This document shows positions 8,005 through 17,733 of a stretch of DNA of 64,000 nucleotides, piece by piece. Source of the DNA: Hortaea werneckii. Taxonomy: Eukaryota; Ascomycota; Dothideomycetes; Mycosphaerellales; Teratosphaeriaceae. The position numbers were made by a program, and so were the translations under genes. Numbering within the stretch: the first letter of the stretch is position 1; each line of letters begins with the position of its first letter. The notes beneath the pieces were generated by a model. That model did no database searches. It was not told the DNA's origin and was given only the letters and a program-made list of their open reading frames with translations. The stretch is from positions 1 to 64,000 of the forward strand of contig JBAOKB010000075.1 of NCBI GenBank assembly GCA_037044905.1, given 5' to 3'.

Positions 8005-9036
8005 ATGAAGTTTTTTCCCGTCATCACTTCAATGAGTCTGGGCCGTGCCTGGAATCATGCACTAGAGGAAAAGCTCAAGAGAGCCTCAAGTGCGGGCTTT
8101 GGTGGTATTGAGCTCTTTTACGAAGACCTTGAATACTTCGCGCGGAGTCGGTCAGGTGCACAAAGTAACGATACGCCTCCATCTCCCGCCGAATTGGTCG
8201 CAGCCGCAGCAGAGATCCGAAAGCTCTGTTTGGGACAGGGACTTACCATTATCGGATTGCAGCCATTTCTGTTCTACGAGGGTCTCTTGGACCGCAAGGA
8301 GCATGCAGCGCGCATTGAAAAACTCCATGTGTGGTTCGACATTGTGGACGCTTTGGATGTCGACACAATCCAAATCCCAAGCAATTTTCTTCCCGAGCCT
8401 CAGATAACAAGCGACCTGAATATGATAGTCGCTGATATGGTCGAAGTTGCGCAGTTGGGTGCGAACCGTTCCAAACCCATTAGATTCGCTTTTGAGAATC
8501 TCTGTTGGGGCACACACATCGACACATGGGAACAGGCGTGGCAAGTCGTTCAACTTGTCAATCGTCCTAACTTTGGCATGTGCCTGGACACTTTCAATAT
8601 CGCGGGCCGCGTGTGGGCGGATCCTGCCAGCGCTGATGGCAAAGCGGCAGACGCAGACGCCGCACTTGAGAGCTCGTTGGAAAGACTTGTCAGCACTGTG
8701 GACGTATCTAAGGTGTTTTACATTCAGCTTGTCGATGCGGAGAGACTCAGAACCCCGTTGGACGAGAGTCATGAATATTACGCGAAAGGCCAACCAGCTC
8801 GCATGTCTTGGTCTCGCAACGCAAGATGCTTCATGTACGAGGCGGATAGGGGTGCTTATCTTCCTGTCGAAAAGGTCGCCAAGACGATCATTCACCAGCT
8901 TGGGTATCAGGGAGCAGTCTCTATGGAGTTGTTCTCGCGGACAATGTCAGACCCCGATCCAGAGGTTCCTCATCAGCACGCAACCCGAGGAATCGAGTCC
9001 TGGAAGAAGATAGTGCAAGCTCTCGAGCTCAATTAG
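8005..9036 (+). CDS. qutC: 3-Dehydroshikimate dehydratase (QutC-like)
   Basis: Converts 3-dehydroshikimate to protocatechuate, linking quinate catabolism to the beta-ketoadipate pathway. 343 residues, single exon, xylose-isomerase-like TIM barrel. The start MKFFPVITSMSLGRAW is typical of the family; the 30 codons upstream lack an ATG. Candidate metal ligands lie at the expected strand ends: the Glu in FENLCWGTHIDTW, the Asp in MCLDTFNIAGR, the Gln in FYIQLVDAE and the Glu in VSMELFSRTM. It pairs divergently with the dehydrogenase gene, as expected for co-regulated pathway genes. Confidence 0.88.
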   Translation: MKFFPVITSMSLGRAWNHALEEKLKRASSAGFGGIELFYEDLEYFARSRSGAQSNDTPPSPAELVAAAAEIRKLCLGQGLTIIGLQPFLFYEGLLDRKEHAARIEKLHVWFDIVDALDVDTIQIPSNFLPEPQITSDLNMIVADMVEVAQLGANRSKPIRFAFENLCWGTHIDTWEQAWQVVQLVNRPNFGMCLDTFNIAGRVWADPASADGKAADADAALESSLERLVSTVDVSKVFYIQLVDAERLRTPLDESHEYYAKGQPARMSWSRNARCFMYEADRGAYLPVEKVAKTIIHQLGYQGAVSMELFSRTMSDPDPEVPHQHATRGIESWKKIVQALELN

Positions 9037-9421
9037 AACAGCGCCCAGTGGTCCACCTGCCACAAGCTAGAGCATTGCATTAGTGGCATAGTGCAACATA
9101 TTCTTTCTGCAGCAAATTCGTAGCGAAGTAGTTAGAGTCTGACTCGGAATCTTGGAGGTGAGAATATTGCAGTTGTTATCAATGTGGATCGAATTCTCAT
9201 TTTCCGTTGAAGATGGTACTACAGTATAAAGACCTAGGACAGGTTTCCATGAAAAGTGTCTCAAACCCCGCATCCCCAGATACGGCTCATTACTTTGCCG
9301 AAGCGTGCTCGGTAAATACCAGCCTTTCTGAATGCTGCGAGTGAAATTTTGTTCATAGAAGAACGTACATGACGACGCTTTCGACATCTGTCTACATCAA
9401 TCGAGCAGAACTAGCCCAGTC
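9037..9421. other. Intergenic region upstream of the SnoaL-like gene
   Basis: 385 bp between two genes on the same strand. No CGG-N3-CCG site was found, unlike the two divergent promoters of the cluster. No coding potential recognised. Confidence 0.5.
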
Positions 9422-10176
9422 ATGCCAGATCTACACTCTTTAGAAGAGGGAACGTGGCCGGAAAAGGCCATTCGGAACAACGGTCCCGATCATCTGGTCA
9501 TCGAGAGATTAAAGCTGCGGGAGCTAGCAGAAGGGTGGCCTTGCTATAGGTAAGCAATGGAAGATACAAGCGAGTGACACACAATGCTGACACACGACCC
9601 AGAGATGCATGCGAATGGGAAAATTTCCACAGCATCTTTCATCCTGGCGCTTACGTCTACACGACATGGTCTGGTCGAGTAGCATATACTGACTTCATGT
9701 CCGCATCTCAGCGAGGTATGGACAATGGTGCATTTATTATGCATCGGTGCCATGGCGTGACCAGCGATATTACTCCAGATGGCGTCCGTGCTGTCACTAA
9801 GATGAAAGCCACGATAACTCAGCGGTTCACGATCGATGGATGCGAAGTAGATGCGGAAGCCGACTGTAGATTTTGTTTCTTCTTCGAGAAACAGGATGGC
9901 AGGTGGGGTGCGCGTTACGTGCGGCATTGGTACGAGAAAGACAAGTTGCTTCCAGTCAATCCAACAAAGGTGCCGACCATTGACGAAGCCAAACTTGAGA
10001 CTTACCCTCAAGGGTACAAATGCCTGGCTTACTGTCAGGAGCTCACCATGGGAGTTGAGGTGGCGAAAGACATGCCCGGTCACAGAAGGCATGTTGGTAC
10101 AGCTTCGGGTGAGAAACATGATCTGCTATACAGACAGGCCAAGAGCTGGTTGAACGGAGAAGACGTAGATATTTGA
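9422..10176 (+). CDS. SnoaL-like (NTF2-fold) protein in the quinate cluster
   Basis: Two exons, 9422-9549 and 9603-10176, joined by a 53-nt intron with donor GTAAGC and acceptor CCCAG, give 233 residues. The body (RDACEWENF, FHPGAYVYTTWSG, then GVTSDITPDGVRAVTKMKAT and the WGARYVRHWYEKDKL stretch) has the look of the SnoaL_4 group of the NTF2-like cone fold, which includes small dehydratases, isomerases and hydrolases. No signal peptide or membrane segment. Its place between the dehydratase and the activator suggests a role in handling quinate-pathway or related aromatic intermediates, but the substrate is unknown. It is not one of the classical qut/qa genes I know. Confidence 0.75.
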
Positions 10177-10273
10177 CGTATCCTATGATCATTTAATACG
10201 TTACAATTACTCATCAACAGGTGGCTCGATTTGAAATCGATTGCCGATGAGGTCCTCTTGAACTTCACGGGGG

Positions 10274-12468
10274 TCATCCTGGAGTAATGAGGTTTTCAAA
10301 GTCCAACACATCTCCTTCACGCGAGAAGCCAAGATGTTCCATAAACTCGCCTGATATGACTGGCCTATATCAAAGAATTGCGTAAGCAAATGGCGGCTTC
10401 GGAAAAGCCAGAGGCCAATTCATAGGGACTTGGAAACATACCAATCAGCGTTTTCTAGTAAGGTAAGTTGCCCAAAAAGATCAACATCACCAGGGACATT
10501 TGTCGGAGCTGCCGCACCTTCTTGTGTTACGGCTGTTGCAGGTTGCGTAGGCACGGCGTCATCGCATAGGGGCGCATTAGAAGACATCGACAAGCCACCC
10601 TCAGAAGAGGCGATTGGGTCAAATTGCATACCACCCGGCCTAGCTTGCATCTCAGTTGTAGGTGGATTCGAAGAGCCAAAGATGCCGGCGGATGTCCCTC
10701 CAGATCCCGCAGGAGGCGAGAAATGTGTTGATGTTTCGAGGACCGCACGCTCGAAGAGGCCAAACAGTATCGCTGCAGTGGGAGCCATGAAGCCTCCAAT
10801 TGTTGCTGCTGACTTGAACTCTGGGGATTGCATTAGCTTGACGGTATCTGATACACCACGGGATGGATGCATCGTAGCGTCCGTCATGTGGGTATCGGCG
10901 GCTTTTGCTCGGGTATGTAGAGTGACATATACAACAGTGGCCGCTAATTTGACCTGCACTAAGTTGGGAGGTAGGGACGATAATGATATCTGAGGCCGCA
11001 CCTCGTCTATGTTCAAGACCGGCATCTTGGTCTCCATTCGCAAGTAGTCACGCAAAAGGGCTGAATGCCGAGGCCTGTCACCAGATGCTAGTGCGTGGTC
11101 CGACGAGTTAAGTAAAGCAACGATCCGCCCAAGGTCGTTGAAAGCGCTTAGAGTCTTGCTGGGGCCTGACCGTGTGAGCTCCCTCGTCCTAGGATTGGTC
11201 ATGAACTGGCACATCTCCCACTCCTCCATCCCATCTACACTCACATCGCCCACGCACTGAAAATCATGGTCGTTCAGATACGGTCGACGGCCAACCTGCG
11301 ATGATACTAAAGTATCTAGAACGAAGCAAGCCCGGAAAAGCCTTTTGCTTGCATCGGATGCGTTTGTCGCATTTGGCTGGTCACCAGTAGGGAGAATGTT
11401 CAGAATGGCGCCAACGTAGATGGCTCTACCAGTCCAGATCCATGCAGCCTTCCAATTTTGGCGTTGAAGTTCCAGAATAGCCAAGACTAAAGCTGCGTGG
11501 ACGTGGCCATATTCTAAGTCGCAGCAATTCTCTGAGGCCAGCTGCTGAGCCATCTGAACAAGTGGAAGACTCAAGTTCGAGCTCATACCTGTGTCTTGCG
11601 AATCTTCAGAAGAATCCGTTCCGCATAATGATCCTAGTGCTAATGATGCCCATAAGGATGCAATTGCGCCAGGAGATAATGCATGACCCATGCCTGCGCT
11701 TGAGGTTGAATCACTAAGTAAATTTGCTGAACGGTACAATGTAAATTTTTCTATGGCAGGGAACCAACAGTGGGTGCGCACAACGTAGTTGTCGAGAAAC
11801 CGCGGCCATTGCTCTGGGAGCGAAGCCGGCGAGCTCATAACCGCAGTGGAATGTGGAAGAGCGTATGTCTCTTCTGCTGTCAGGGTACTTGTCTCACCCA
11901 CAGGTGCGTCGTCGAAACTGAAAGCTTCACTGGGGTTCGGTGCAGCAGCCACAGCAGGATGCTCTTCCGTCGTTCTGGGGGCATTCTCAACAAGTCTGTT
12001 GTAATTCTGGGTCAAGGTATCATTTAGGGTCTGGAGATACTGTTCTTCGTCTTCTCCAGAGTTTAAGCTTTGTAGGTGCTCTTGTAACCCTACTGAAGCC
12101 GAACTGGCTCGCCAAGCTGTCAATAGAGACTCGGTAGATGGCGCGAATGCCGCGTGGTTTGTCGCTGTCCCACACGAGGAACCCTTGTGGGCATTCAAAA
12201 CACATTTCACAAGCGACTCGGCTTCGTCGAACGCATGGATCAGAAGTCCCAGAAGAATTTCAAGGCCTCTGACATAGCCAGTTGGGAGTCCTCTTTTTCG
12301 CCCTTCACGATACGAGCAACCCCGGCCTGCTCTGTCGCATCTTCGACACTTTGGAAGGGTCCCGTCGCACTTCTCCTTACGTTTCCGGCATTCCACGCAT
12401 GCTGTGGACACTCGAACGCGTGCTCGTTTTCGAGCAGGGCCACCGTCATCGCCAGCATCGCTAGTCAT
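10274..12468 (-). CDS. qutA: Quinate pathway activator, Zn2Cys6 transcription factor (QutA-like)
   Basis: Nuclear activator expected to switch on the quinate genes when inducer is present. The zinc cluster is complete: six Cys with CVEC...C...CRRC...C spacing at about 24-52, followed by RKRGLPTGYVRGLE, a block I recognise from QutA/QA-1F proteins. A fungal-type middle region follows. The long open frame ends in TGA soon after ADWYV, but a perfect GTATGT donor lies at 10441. A 77-nt intron (10365-10441) joins a last exon (10274-10364) with 29 more residues after the split Trp codon, giving about 705 residues. It is divergent from the repressor gene at 12816. In the known systems the activator and repressor proteins interact. 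Confidence 0.85.
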
Positions 12469-12815
12469 GTTCTCTTATCGCACATTCACCGGCTAGCGAA
12501 TGGACGGTCCACTAAAGAGCGTAAGTCAATGCATCAACAGATAAAGAAGTTGAATGCTTTCCAATCGATTCTTGGGGGGTTCAACTGTTGGCGGTTACCG
12601 AATGGCTCGACCGCCCAGATGAAACCGGATTATGCTGCTCCAGCTGGGGGAGGTGTGGGGGAACCACTGGAGCATCGGAAAATTGCTTCGCCGGGCGAAA
12701 GAACATCCTCCCGACGTTTTGCCACATCAAAGAACCGCCTTGAGGCATCATCATCCGCCTCGTTTTAAAAGGCGACTCTCAGAGCCTATCAGACCCTGTC
12801 GTGTTGTTTAAGGTC
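12469..12815. promoter_or_regulatory. Shared activator-repressor promoter with a CGG-N3-CCG site
   Basis: A 347-bp divergent promoter between the two regulatory genes. CGGTTACCG (12592-12600) is a perfect inverted CGG-N3-CCG repeat, matching the site shape in the dehydrogenase-dehydratase promoter. Autoregulation by the activator is a reasonable inference. Confidence 0.45.
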
Positions 12816-15374
12816 ATGGTAGGTGAAGTGTCTCTTCCATCTCAGCCTATGCTACACGGTCCTGGAGCGCAGAGACGCCCGAGTTTGCCGGAATCCGCAT
12901 CTGGGATCGATCTGTTTGCTGGATCAGGCTCATTTGACAGCACAAACGACGCCTCTATTCTTCTACTTGGCATTCGCGGCACTGGAAAGACTAGTATAGG
13001 AATACTGGCTGCCAGCCACACTGGATTCCGGCTCATTGATGCGGATCAACAATTCTATCGCACGACCGGATATCTCCGAGCGTCCTACGCGGCAAAACAT
13101 GGCTTGGACGAGTATAGGGCGAAGGAACTGTTTCTCATGAGGGAGATCCTGGAGACTAATCCCACGAGGTGCATTATAGTCTGCGGTCCAGGATCAGCAG
13201 AAGGTACTGGCCGAGACCTCATCAAAGAATTTAGAAAGGAGCATCCGGTGATACATGTATTGCGAGATGCAACCGATGTCCAAGCATACCTACGTACAGA
13301 CAATGTGAAGGAAATCTCAGGTTTGGCTGACATGATCGGTCCATGGTATCGGTCGGTTTCGAGTCATGAATTCTACAACGTCTCAGACCCTGCAGACTTC
13401 GGGCAGGAGGCTTTGCGTGGCTGGATCCCCCAACAACACCCAGCGCTTCATCTGAAGCATCTACAGATTGATGTCCACCGTCTGATAGATGCTGTTAGGA
13501 ACCAGCGAGCTCGACCACACGATTTGCAAGTTCAGCACTCGCTTTCAGATCTGCCGCTGGAAGCTAAGCCATACACGTATGCCCTCGTTGTGGACTTTAG
13601 ACACATTACAGACATCGCAGCCAAATTACGCCGCACAGATCTCATTGCGGATGCCGTAGAGCTCAGAATCAAGCTCTCAGACCTCGTGGATGAGCAAACT
13701 GGCCAATTCAGCGAATCTTCAGCGACTTTACTGACTAGACAACACTATGTTTTACGCCGGTGCGCACCGGTGCCAATCATCTTTCATTTGGAGATCGGCC
13801 AAGCACAATCTGAGGCCCAATTGTCAGAGTACGGAAAAATCTTGGCCCATGCTCTTCGTCTGGCACCGGAATACATGACGGTAGATCTCAATGCTGGGCC
13901 CAAAATCTTCGAGGAAGTATTGAATCGGAGGCAATCGACAAAGATCATTGGGCACTTCTTCGATTGTAAGCCTGTCAAAGATGCTTGGAGTCGACAAGAA
14001 AGAATATCGATGCTAGATCGAGCCCGGAGCCTCGGATGCGATCTAGTCCGCATTTGCCAACACACTGAAGATGCTGGCGACAACTTTGATGTTGAGAAGT
14101 TTCGTCTCTGGGCAAGACACATTAACCCCAGAGGCCCTGCTCTCATTGCATATAATACAGGCTATCAAGGTCGTTCGTCGCTCTTCGTAAATCGGATATT
14201 CACTCCTGTTGGTCTCGAGACGCTCGATCACGCCTCTGCTGCAGATCAAGACCAACGACTCACAGTTCAGAGTGCCCAAAAAGCTCTGCATGCATCGTTC
14301 ATCCTCAACAAGCTGACATTTGGGATATTTGGAGATGCTGTCAGCAACGCGATGTCCCCATTAATGCATAATTCCGCATTCGAGTTCTGCGGCATGCCCC
14401 ATGTCTATCAGACCTTTCAAGCCCCTTCTCTACAGCAATTGAAGCATCTTCTCTACGACAAGACCTTCGGTGGCGCTAGTATCAGTGCTCCGTTCAAAGA
14501 AGACGTCATGACCGTCGTCGACTATCTTAGTCCAGAGGCGCGCGCAATCGGTGCTGTCAATACATTGATCCCGCTCAGATCGAAAGCGCTGGAGTCAATT
14601 GTCGACCGTAATCGAGCTGGGCCTGTCGAGGCACTGTACGGTGATAACACAGACTGGATAGGGATACATACATGCATTCGCAGCCATCTTTCGCCCATTA
14701 ACGCTATAAAGAGTCGCTCTACGGCACTGATTCTCGGCGCGGGTGGTATGGCCCGAGCAGCGATATATGCGCTTCAGCGCCTGCAAGTCCAGACTATTTT
14801 TGTGTGGAATAGAACGGCCCAGAACGCAGAGAAGATGATCTCAATGTTCGATGGGAGTCGGTCTTCGACTCAAGGCCAAGGTGCTCCCTGCCCTGAGGAT
14901 GCACCACCTCTCAAGGCTTCGGCTCGCAGCTCCGATTCAAAGACGGTCCGACCTGGCAGAATCTTCTCGCTGCCCTCTATGGATGAGCCTTGGCCTTCCG
15001 GGTTCGACCCACCGACAATTGTTGTTAGCTGTATATCGCGAGCAAGTAACCCACCGCCCCAAATCGTGCTTCCAGAATCTTGGCTTAGAAGCCAGACCGG
15101 AGGTGTCATAATCGAGGTAACAAGATCTCCGTTCAATGATCATGGTCGCAGTCGATACTAACTTCCGTAGCTCGCTTATAATCCTGTCGACACACCCCTT
15201 CTCCGTCAAGCCCGAGGTCTTGCCACCAAAGGTTGGATAGCTGTCGATGGGCTCCAGATCCTTCCCGAGCAAGGTATTGCGCAATTCGAACTGTTCACTG
15301 GGAGGAGGGCACCACGTAAACTCATGCGGGATCTTGTCGCTCGACACAGTCGCGAGCAGGAGGATCACTCCTGA
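12816..15374 (+). CDS. qutR: Quinate repressor (QutR-like), inactive kinase-dehydratase-dehydrogenase fusion
   Basis: Homologous to the last three domains of the pentafunctional AROM protein; in the qut/qa systems this protein blocks the activator when quinate is absent. Two exons, 12816-15116 and 15171-15374 (54-nt intron, GTAACA/CGTAG, branch ACTAAC), give 834 residues; the GTG at 12801 is not the start. Order: shikimate-kinase-like domain with GIRGTGKTS at about 52, type I dehydroquinase-like domain, and shikimate-dehydrogenase-like domain from GIFGDAVSNAMSPLMHN. In the dehydroquinase part the catalytic His of the HD pair is Phe 382 and the Schiff-base Lys position appears to be Arg 412, so it should not be an enzyme. 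The dehydrogenase Lys (APFKEDV) and Asp (NTDW) remain. The last exon carries the conserved EQGIAQFELFTGR ending. Exact residue pairing was done by eye. Confidence 0.88.
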
Positions 15375-16614
15375 GGGATGCCGAGCATGAGCTTGCAGGA
15401 TACTGGAAGGGATGAGCTCCTTCTTAACTTAACGACGGCGGTGTATCGTGTCCTAAAAAGTCAATGCGAGGGCAACGTTGACGAAGGTGAGCTGCCTTGT
15501 ACTTCTCTGGAAGCATCATAGCCTCAGCTGAATCTTATTCCATTGAGGCAGGACTGGTTGCCTGATCTTGGTGGCCTCAGGTATGCCAGACGAAACAGTT
15601 GGTTGGACCAAGAAGCTCGACACTTGTTCCTGGCTGTCTGGCGTCGACATTCGTGGATGCGACTTCGCCTGCCCAAAGATCTGCTCTCGGAGATAGTTGG
15701 CACTACTTGGTCATCGCCGTAACCCTTTTATCTGCTTCGTGCGTCTCCTAAACGCTTCAGCGAAGTTGTGGCTCGGAAATTCGTGACGAGCGCACGGCAA
15801 CTTGACATGGGACGGCCGAGATCTGTTTTCGATAGCAGTCAACGGTCGCAGAGGACTATACCGTCTACGTTCCTGCGTCAACCGTCCCCGCTTAGACATA
15901 TAAAGGCTGGTGTATACGTCCAGAGTCTTATGTTGTCACTTCGCCTCCATGAATGAGCTGTGTATTGCCCTGTGATAGGATGTCTTCTCTTTCTCATTGC
16001 CGTACATGTCCACAATGAAATCATGAAGTTTGTGCCAAGCCACAATCGGGAAGGAAGCCGCTAGCAAAGGAAATTATCAAATGACGGGCCGCTAGGGCCG
16101 CTCTGTTTTCCATTATCGCGATCCATATCAGCCTCCCGTGTAACTACATCACCCGGCGCAGGCGCTACTTGATAGCAGAGGTAGGTACACAATTGACATA
16201 CTGTATAGTAGGACATAAAGTACTCCTCTACCATAACAGCAAGGATATACATCTGCCGCTACGCTTACTGCCAGAGTGCATAAAGACAGTTGGGATAGAT
16301 CCGGTTGGATCGTAGGCTATCGCTAGTAGTGCACTGTTCAACAACAAGTCAATGACCTCCATGGCTCCGCGGAGGCGGTAAGCCTTCCAACATTCGCAGC
16401 AATCGCATCATCATCATGCGTTCGCCATCTCCTAATCCTGGCGTTAGTTGGAGACAGGCAAAGCGAAGGGGGCGGAGAAACGCTCCGGACGGCTGCTGTC
16501 CAAATAATCAATGTCGACCCGAATTGATCTCGAAGCTTGTCTCTTCGCACTCGTTTCTCCACAGCATAACACCTCCCATACTGTACCACCCAACTTCAGG
16601 CGTTCTGCTTGAAG
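15375..16614. other. Intergenic region, no supported gene
   Basis: 1.24 kb between the end of the quinate cluster and the glycosyltransferase. Only short open frames without recognisable domains, and no repeat or RNA gene was seen. Confidence 0.6.
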
Positions 16615-17702
16615 ATGCTGGGACCGCGAGGCTGGATCTATGGAACAGCCCTCTTGATCGCAATTGGCATGTTCTACGCCCTCTTCGCCCATGAGCCCGC
16701 GAAGATCTTCCGCGAGACGCTACATCTACCATCCAGTTCGCGACCAGATTTCACAACGGTCGACACATCGGCTGCGGTTTTAGAAGATGGCTTGGAACCC
16801 GTTTTAGGCCCACTACGGCCTTATAAAGAGGGTTTCACGTAAGTCAATCCATCTTCCCATTTCTGTGCATGAAAGCGAATAAGGCTGCTAAGCACCGTTG
16901 CAGGATTGTTTCGCCAACATATCACCGCACTGAAGGCTTGACGGAGTATCTCGACAACTACGCCACCGGAGATGTTCCGTCCCTGCACAAGATCATCATC
17001 ATCTGGAACAACGAGGAAGATGCACCTGGCTGGCTCAATGAGACGCTAACCAAGTATCAAGTGCCCATCGTGCTGGAACGGCGCGCGCGCAACTCGAAGA
17101 ACTACCGATTTCAGCGCACCCCCGCTATTGAGACTGCGGGCGTTCTTGCTCTGGACGATGACATGGTCATCAAACCACGCGACGTGGAATACGCTTTCCA
17201 AGCCTGGCAGATGTACCGCTACCCGCGCAAGCGCATGGTGGGATATATCCGCCGTCGTGTCAGCCCGCAAGGCGATTACCGCATGTCACCAAGTCCGGAC
17301 GGGTACAGCATGGTCCTGACCAAATCCGCCTTTATACACGTTGACTGGATGGACCTATGGTGGGCGGATACGCCCATTATGCGTGACTTCAGGGATTACG
17401 TCGACTCTCGCAAGCTCCCCGAGAGGTATCCTGACCTGACGACTGGTTGTGAGGACATTGCCATGTCATACCTGTACGGCCACCATGCGCAAACGCCACC
17501 ACTTTGGATCGCTGGTGCCGAATTCCATGATATTGGACATTCGAAGCTGGATGGCATCTCGACACAGGAAGGACACAATGACGCCCGCCAAGCCTGCGTG
17601 CACCATTTCAGGGAGGTCTTCGGGGAAGACACCCTGATAAACACACAGATTCACGCCAGCGTCATAGCCGAAGAAGATGAGAATGCAGGCAGGGTTGGTT
17701 GA
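16615..17702 (+). CDS. Exostosin-type glycosyltransferase, GT64 family
   Basis: Probable type II membrane protein of the secretory pathway that transfers a sugar from a nucleotide donor. Exons 16615-16838 and 16904-17702 (65-nt intron, GTAAGT/GCAG) give 340 residues. Residues 7-23 form an N-terminal membrane anchor (GWIYGTALLIAIGMFYALF). The GT64 domain starts at IVSPTYHRTEGL. VLALDDDMV is the metal- and donor-binding DxD motif. Later blocks, MVGYIRRRV and the run around TTGCEDIAMSYLYGH, fit the EXT C-terminal domain. Donor and acceptor sugars are unknown. The ATG at 16615 was chosen over a TTG two codons earlier. Confidence 0.85.
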
Positions 17703-17733
17703 AATAGTTACGTAATGAATGTGGTTTCTTTAT

